64,000 bases of DNA from contig SPDP01000001.1 in NCBI GenBank assembly GCA_009360345.1, positions 1,612,001 to 1,676,000 of the forward strand, in the 5' to 3' direction. Origin of the DNA: Alcaligenaceae bacterium SAGV5 (GTDB lineage: Bacteria; Pseudomonadota; Gammaproteobacteria; Burkholderiales; Burkholderiaceae_B). This document shows, piece by piece, positions 61,944 through 64,000 of this stretch. Made by a program: the position numbers and the translations under genes. Every line of letters begins with the position of its first letter. Within the stretch, counting starts at the first letter, position 1. Below the pieces are notes generated by a model. The model was given only the letters and a program-made list of their open reading frames with translations, did no database searches and was not told the DNA's origin.

Positions 61944-62831
61944 TCAAAGCCGGCCCGGGGCGGGCGGCAGCAGCCCCATGCGCCGTTTCGCCCGGTGCGC
62001 CGAGCCATTGCGGACGGCCCAGCGCAGCACCGGCGCGACGCCGCTTATCGCCATGCCGGCCGCGCGGACCCGCCAGGCGGGCCGCGGCAGTTCCAGCATG
62101 CCGGCGGCCCAGCCGGGAAGCAAGGCCGTGCCCGCCTCCATCATGAGCCGGCTCACCGGCCGCGCCAGCGGGCTGACGGCCGGGGGATGGGACAACAGGA
62201 TACGGGCGATTTCGCGGGTGCGGTCGTCGCACACCAGTTGCGGCCGCATGCGCGCCAGATAGGCCGCCACTTCCGCGCGCGAGCGGGGGACGTCGCGGGC
62301 GCCCAGGCGCAAGGCGATCAGCGCGATCTCGTCGTAGTAGCGGTCCTGCTCGGCGCCTGGCAGCGCCGGATTGCGGTGGCGCAGGTGCGCGGCCAGGAAG
62401 TTGCTGACTTCGGCCACGTGGACCCAGGTCAGGAGGTCGGGGTCGTCCGCCGCGTAGGGACGGCCGTCGGGCGCCGTGCCGCGTACCTGATCGTGGATGC
62501 CGCGCACGCGCGCGATCAGCCGCTCCGCGTCCGCCGTGGCGGCGTAGGTGGTGCCCGATATGAACTGGCCGGTCCGGCGCAGGCGGCCCAGCATGTCCTG
62601 GCGGAAATTGGAGTGGTCCCAGACGCCGGCGAGCGCGAGCGGATGCAGCATCTGCATGAGCAGCGCGGCAATGCCGCCGATGAGCATGGAAGTGAAATCG
62701 CCGTGCACCTTCCAGCAGGCCGAGTCGGGGCCGAACAGGCCGGGGTCGCCGCGCGGATGCTCGAAGTCGATGCCGCCCAGCGCCAGTCCGGTCAGGCCCA
62801 GCACCTGGGCTTCGATGTGCCTGCGTATCAT
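61944..62831 (-). CDS. DUF2236 / MpaB-like oxygenase family protein
   Basis: The 295-aa protein has FGPDSACWKVHGDFTSMLIGGIAALLMQMLHPLALAGVWDHSNFRQDMLGRLRRTGQFISGTTYA, the DUF2236 signature with conserved His and Asp/Arg. DLLTWVHVAEVSNFLAAHLRHRN and DRYYDEIALIALRLGARDVPRS follow. The family includes the fungal MpaB and latex-clearing-protein-like haem oxygenases. The bacterial function is unknown. A short ORF ends in its start codon (ATGA overlap). Confidence 0.83.
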   Translation of the reverse strand: MIRRHIEAQVLGLTGLALGGIDFEHPRGDPGLFGPDSACWKVHGDFTSMLIGGIAALLMQMLHPLALAGVWDHSNFRQDMLGRLRRTGQFISGTTYAATADAERLIARVRGIHDQVRGTAPDGRPYAADDPDLLTWVHVAEVSNFLAAHLRHRNPALPGAEQDRYYDEIALIALRLGARDVPRSRAEVAAYLARMRPQLVCDDRTREIARILLSHPPAVSPLARPVSRLMMEAGTALLPGWAAGMLELPRPAWRVRAAGMAISGVAPVLRWAVRNGSAHRAKRRMGLLPPAPGRL

Positions 62832-62944
62832 GCGCGGCCCCGCGCGGGCCGGAGGGAGGGCGCGGGTGCCGGCCGGCAGGGTGCCGCGCGCAGCCCGCCC
62901 TGCCCGAAGATGGCCACGAGGTGCCGCAGCGGGTTGAGTTTCAT
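62828..62944 (-). CDS. Possible 38-aa peptide coupled to the DUF2236 gene
   Basis: From the ATG at 62944 the frame reads KLNPLRHLVAIFGQGGLRAAP and then a Pro/Arg/Ala-rich tail ending in TGA, which overlaps the DUF2236 start by four bases. The overlap is the only strong support; no family is recognised and the tail looks like untranslated GC-rich DNA. It could be a leader peptide that couples translation. The next 200 bases up to czcI hold nothing else that I can support. Confidence 0.28.
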   Translation of the reverse strand: MKLNPLRHLVAIFGQGGLRAAPCRPAPAPSLRPARGRA

Positions 62945-63134
62945 GGATATCAACATCGAATCACTCGGGGGATTTTGACATCTTGTCCGTGGCACCGCCA
63001 CTTCTCTACCGCCGCCTCGCGTCCACCGGGGAGTTCGACCGCACGCACAGGAACGCCATGCCCGCGCGGCGGTGCGCGTGCAGGGCCTGGCGCCCGCGAC
63101 GGCATGTCGCAGGGCAAGGCGCGGCGCCTGCGGC

Positions 63135-63140
63135 TACAAT
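63135..63140 (+). promoter_or_regulatory. -10 box placing transcription start at the czcI start codon
   Basis: TACAAT ends six bases before the ATG at 63147 and no ribosome site precedes that ATG. The expected start of transcription is at or within one base of the A of ATG, so the message would be leaderless. No clear -35 box is seen. Confidence 0.4.
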
Positions 63141-63146
63141 GCGCGG

Positions 63147-63491
63147 ATGCGCCGCCTGTTCATCCTGCTGCTGCTCGTCTTCCTGCCGTTCCAGGTCACC
63201 TGGGCAGCGGCGGCGGCCTATTGCCAGCACGAAACCGGCACGGTGGCCCAGGTCCACTTCGGCCATCACGAACACGTCCACCAGGACGCCGGCGACAAGG
63301 GCGACGCCAAGAAGGCCGTGCATCCCGATTGCGTGGTCTGCCACATGATCGCGTTGCAGGCCGTGCTGGGCGGTACGCCCGACATGCCCCGGGCCGGCAT
63401 CGCCCATGCCCATCCTCCCACGCCGCCCGCCTTCCTGGCCACGGCTCCCGTCTCGCTGCCGGAACGCCCCCAATGGCGTGCTCTAGCCTAG
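63147..63491 (+). CDS. CzcI-like small periplasmic metal-efflux accessory protein
   Basis: The 114-aa protein has a signal peptide (RRLFILLLLVFLPFQVTWA) and a His-rich mature start (AAAYCQHETG, then HFGHHEHVHQDAG). HPDCVVCHM follows, matching CzcI of cobalt-zinc-cadmium resistance loci. The His/Cys clusters suggest metal binding in the periplasm. It precedes a CzcC-type outer-membrane gene by 75 bases; czcB and czcA are expected beyond the window. Confidence 0.8.
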   Translation: MRRLFILLLLVFLPFQVTWAAAAAYCQHETGTVAQVHFGHHEHVHQDAGDKGDAKKAVHPDCVVCHMIALQAVLGGTPDMPRAGIAHAHPPTPPAFLATAPVSLPERPQWRALA

Positions 63492-63566
63492 CCGGCGAGA
63501 CGCAGCCGTTCCATTCGCTTTTTTCGTCTCGCCGAATCCACGGATCCGTTTTCCAGGTGCAATTCG

Positions 63567-64000
63567 ATGCGCAGACTTCTATGGCCGCTCGGGCTGGCGG
63601 CCGTCTTGTCCAGCCCCGTGGTCGTGGCCCAGCCATGGCCCGATCCCGTTCCCGTTCCTGTTCCCATTCTTGACCAGGTGCCCGCCGCCGGCGGCCCGTT
63701 GACCCTGGAGTCGGCGCTGGCCATGGCCGCTGCCAGCAACCCGGCGCTGGCGGCCGCCGCCAAGGAGGCCGAAGCCTTGCAGGGCGGCGTCGTCCAGGCA
63801 GGGGTCCTGCCCAATCCCGACATCGCGCTTGCCGTCGAAGACACGCGCCGCGATTCGCGCACCACCAGCGTGGAGCTGGGTATTCCCATCGAGCTTGGCG
63901 GCAAGCGCTCCGCGCGGATCCTGGCCGCGGAGCGGGCGCAGACGGTGGCGGTGGCCGAGCTGACGCGGGCGCGGGCGGAACTGCGCGCGGCCACGGTGGC
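63567..64000 (+). CDS. czcC: CzcC-type outer-membrane efflux protein, cut by the window edge
   Basis: The 144 visible residues have a signal peptide (LLWPLGLAAVLSSPVVVA), a Pro/Val-rich linker, and the TolC-family start LTLESALAMAAASNPALAAAAKEAEALQGGVVQAGVLPNPDIALAVEDTRRDSRTTSVELGIPIELGGKRSARILAAE. ELGGKR is typical of CzcC/CusC-like channels. It should form the outer-membrane exit duct of a heavy-metal RND pump. The reading frame is open at the edge. Confidence 0.85.
   Translation, partial: MRRLLWPLGLAAVLSSPVVVAQPWPDPVPVPVPILDQVPAAGGPLTLESALAMAAASNPALAAAAKEAEALQGGVVQAGVLPNPDIALAVEDTRRDSRTTSVELGIPIELGGKRSARILAAERAQTVAVAELTRARAELRAATV

Noticed and set aside
1..64000. CRISPR array, insertion sequence or prophage
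   Set aside because: No regularly spaced repeats, transposase, integrase or phage structural genes were found on either strand.

Overview
The window looks like chromosome of a GC-rich betaproteobacterium of the Alcaligenaceae (Bordetella/Achromobacter type). Reasons: dense GC-rich genes, Bug-type solute receptors, a fused indolepyruvate ferredoxin oxidoreductase, the PtsJ/PdxY/YggS vitamin B6 genes, a CzcI/CzcC pair, and an intergenic repeat that I associate from memory with this family. I see no phage, IS, integrase, CRISPR or rRNA genes. The content is mostly metabolic and transport operons with local regulators.

Left part (1-20 kb). A cut-off sensor/signalling gene is followed by a tRNA-Leu(UAA) gene interrupted after U34 by a 249-nt group I intron on the minus strand, the most unusual element here. 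A Bug / enoyl-CoA hydratase / malonyl-CoA synthetase operon follows; its Bug gene has lost its 5' end and abuts, head to head, a tannase gene that has also lost its 5' end. Next come an HpaI-type aldolase, a thermonuclease, a Cys-rich exported protein coupled to an acetyltransferase, a MarR-Bcr/CflA efflux unit with a 60-bp palindrome, a TetR-oxidoreductase pair with its operator, a B6 group (pdxY, yggS, ptsJ), an HxlR-MFS pair, and a DMT exporter opposite a MocR regulator.

Middle (20-43 kb). A 794-aa exported protein of unknown function stands alone. Facing it is an 11-kb minus-strand operon: receptor, fused LivH-LivM permease, LivG, LivF, an SdhA/FrdA-like flavoprotein, a one-domain [2Fe-2S] protein, a winged-helix regulator and a fused 5-oxoprolinase. 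Most junctions overlap. It reads as an uptake, redox and ring-opening route for an unidentified substrate and is the best candidate here for an undescribed pathway. Further on are a DUF2501 protein, a DHA2 exporter, a DUF4168 protein, a GMC dehydrogenase with a Tat-exported small subunit and a one-haem cytochrome c plus WrbA, an M23 peptidase, a GST, and a zinc-free MDR reductase.

Right part (43-64 kb). nhaA is followed by a minus-strand operon ior-ivd-mccB-mccA, which places a ferredoxin-dependent 2-oxoacid oxidoreductase at the head of leucine catabolism. Then come a sulfonate/nitrate-type ABC transporter with a DsrE-like protein, an ETHE1 persulfide dioxygenase with a palindrome over its start codon followed by a phosphatase and putA, a DUF2236 oxygenase, and the start of a czc metal-efflux locus whose first gene may be leaderless. 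All functional calls rest on reading sequence motifs; no database search was run.
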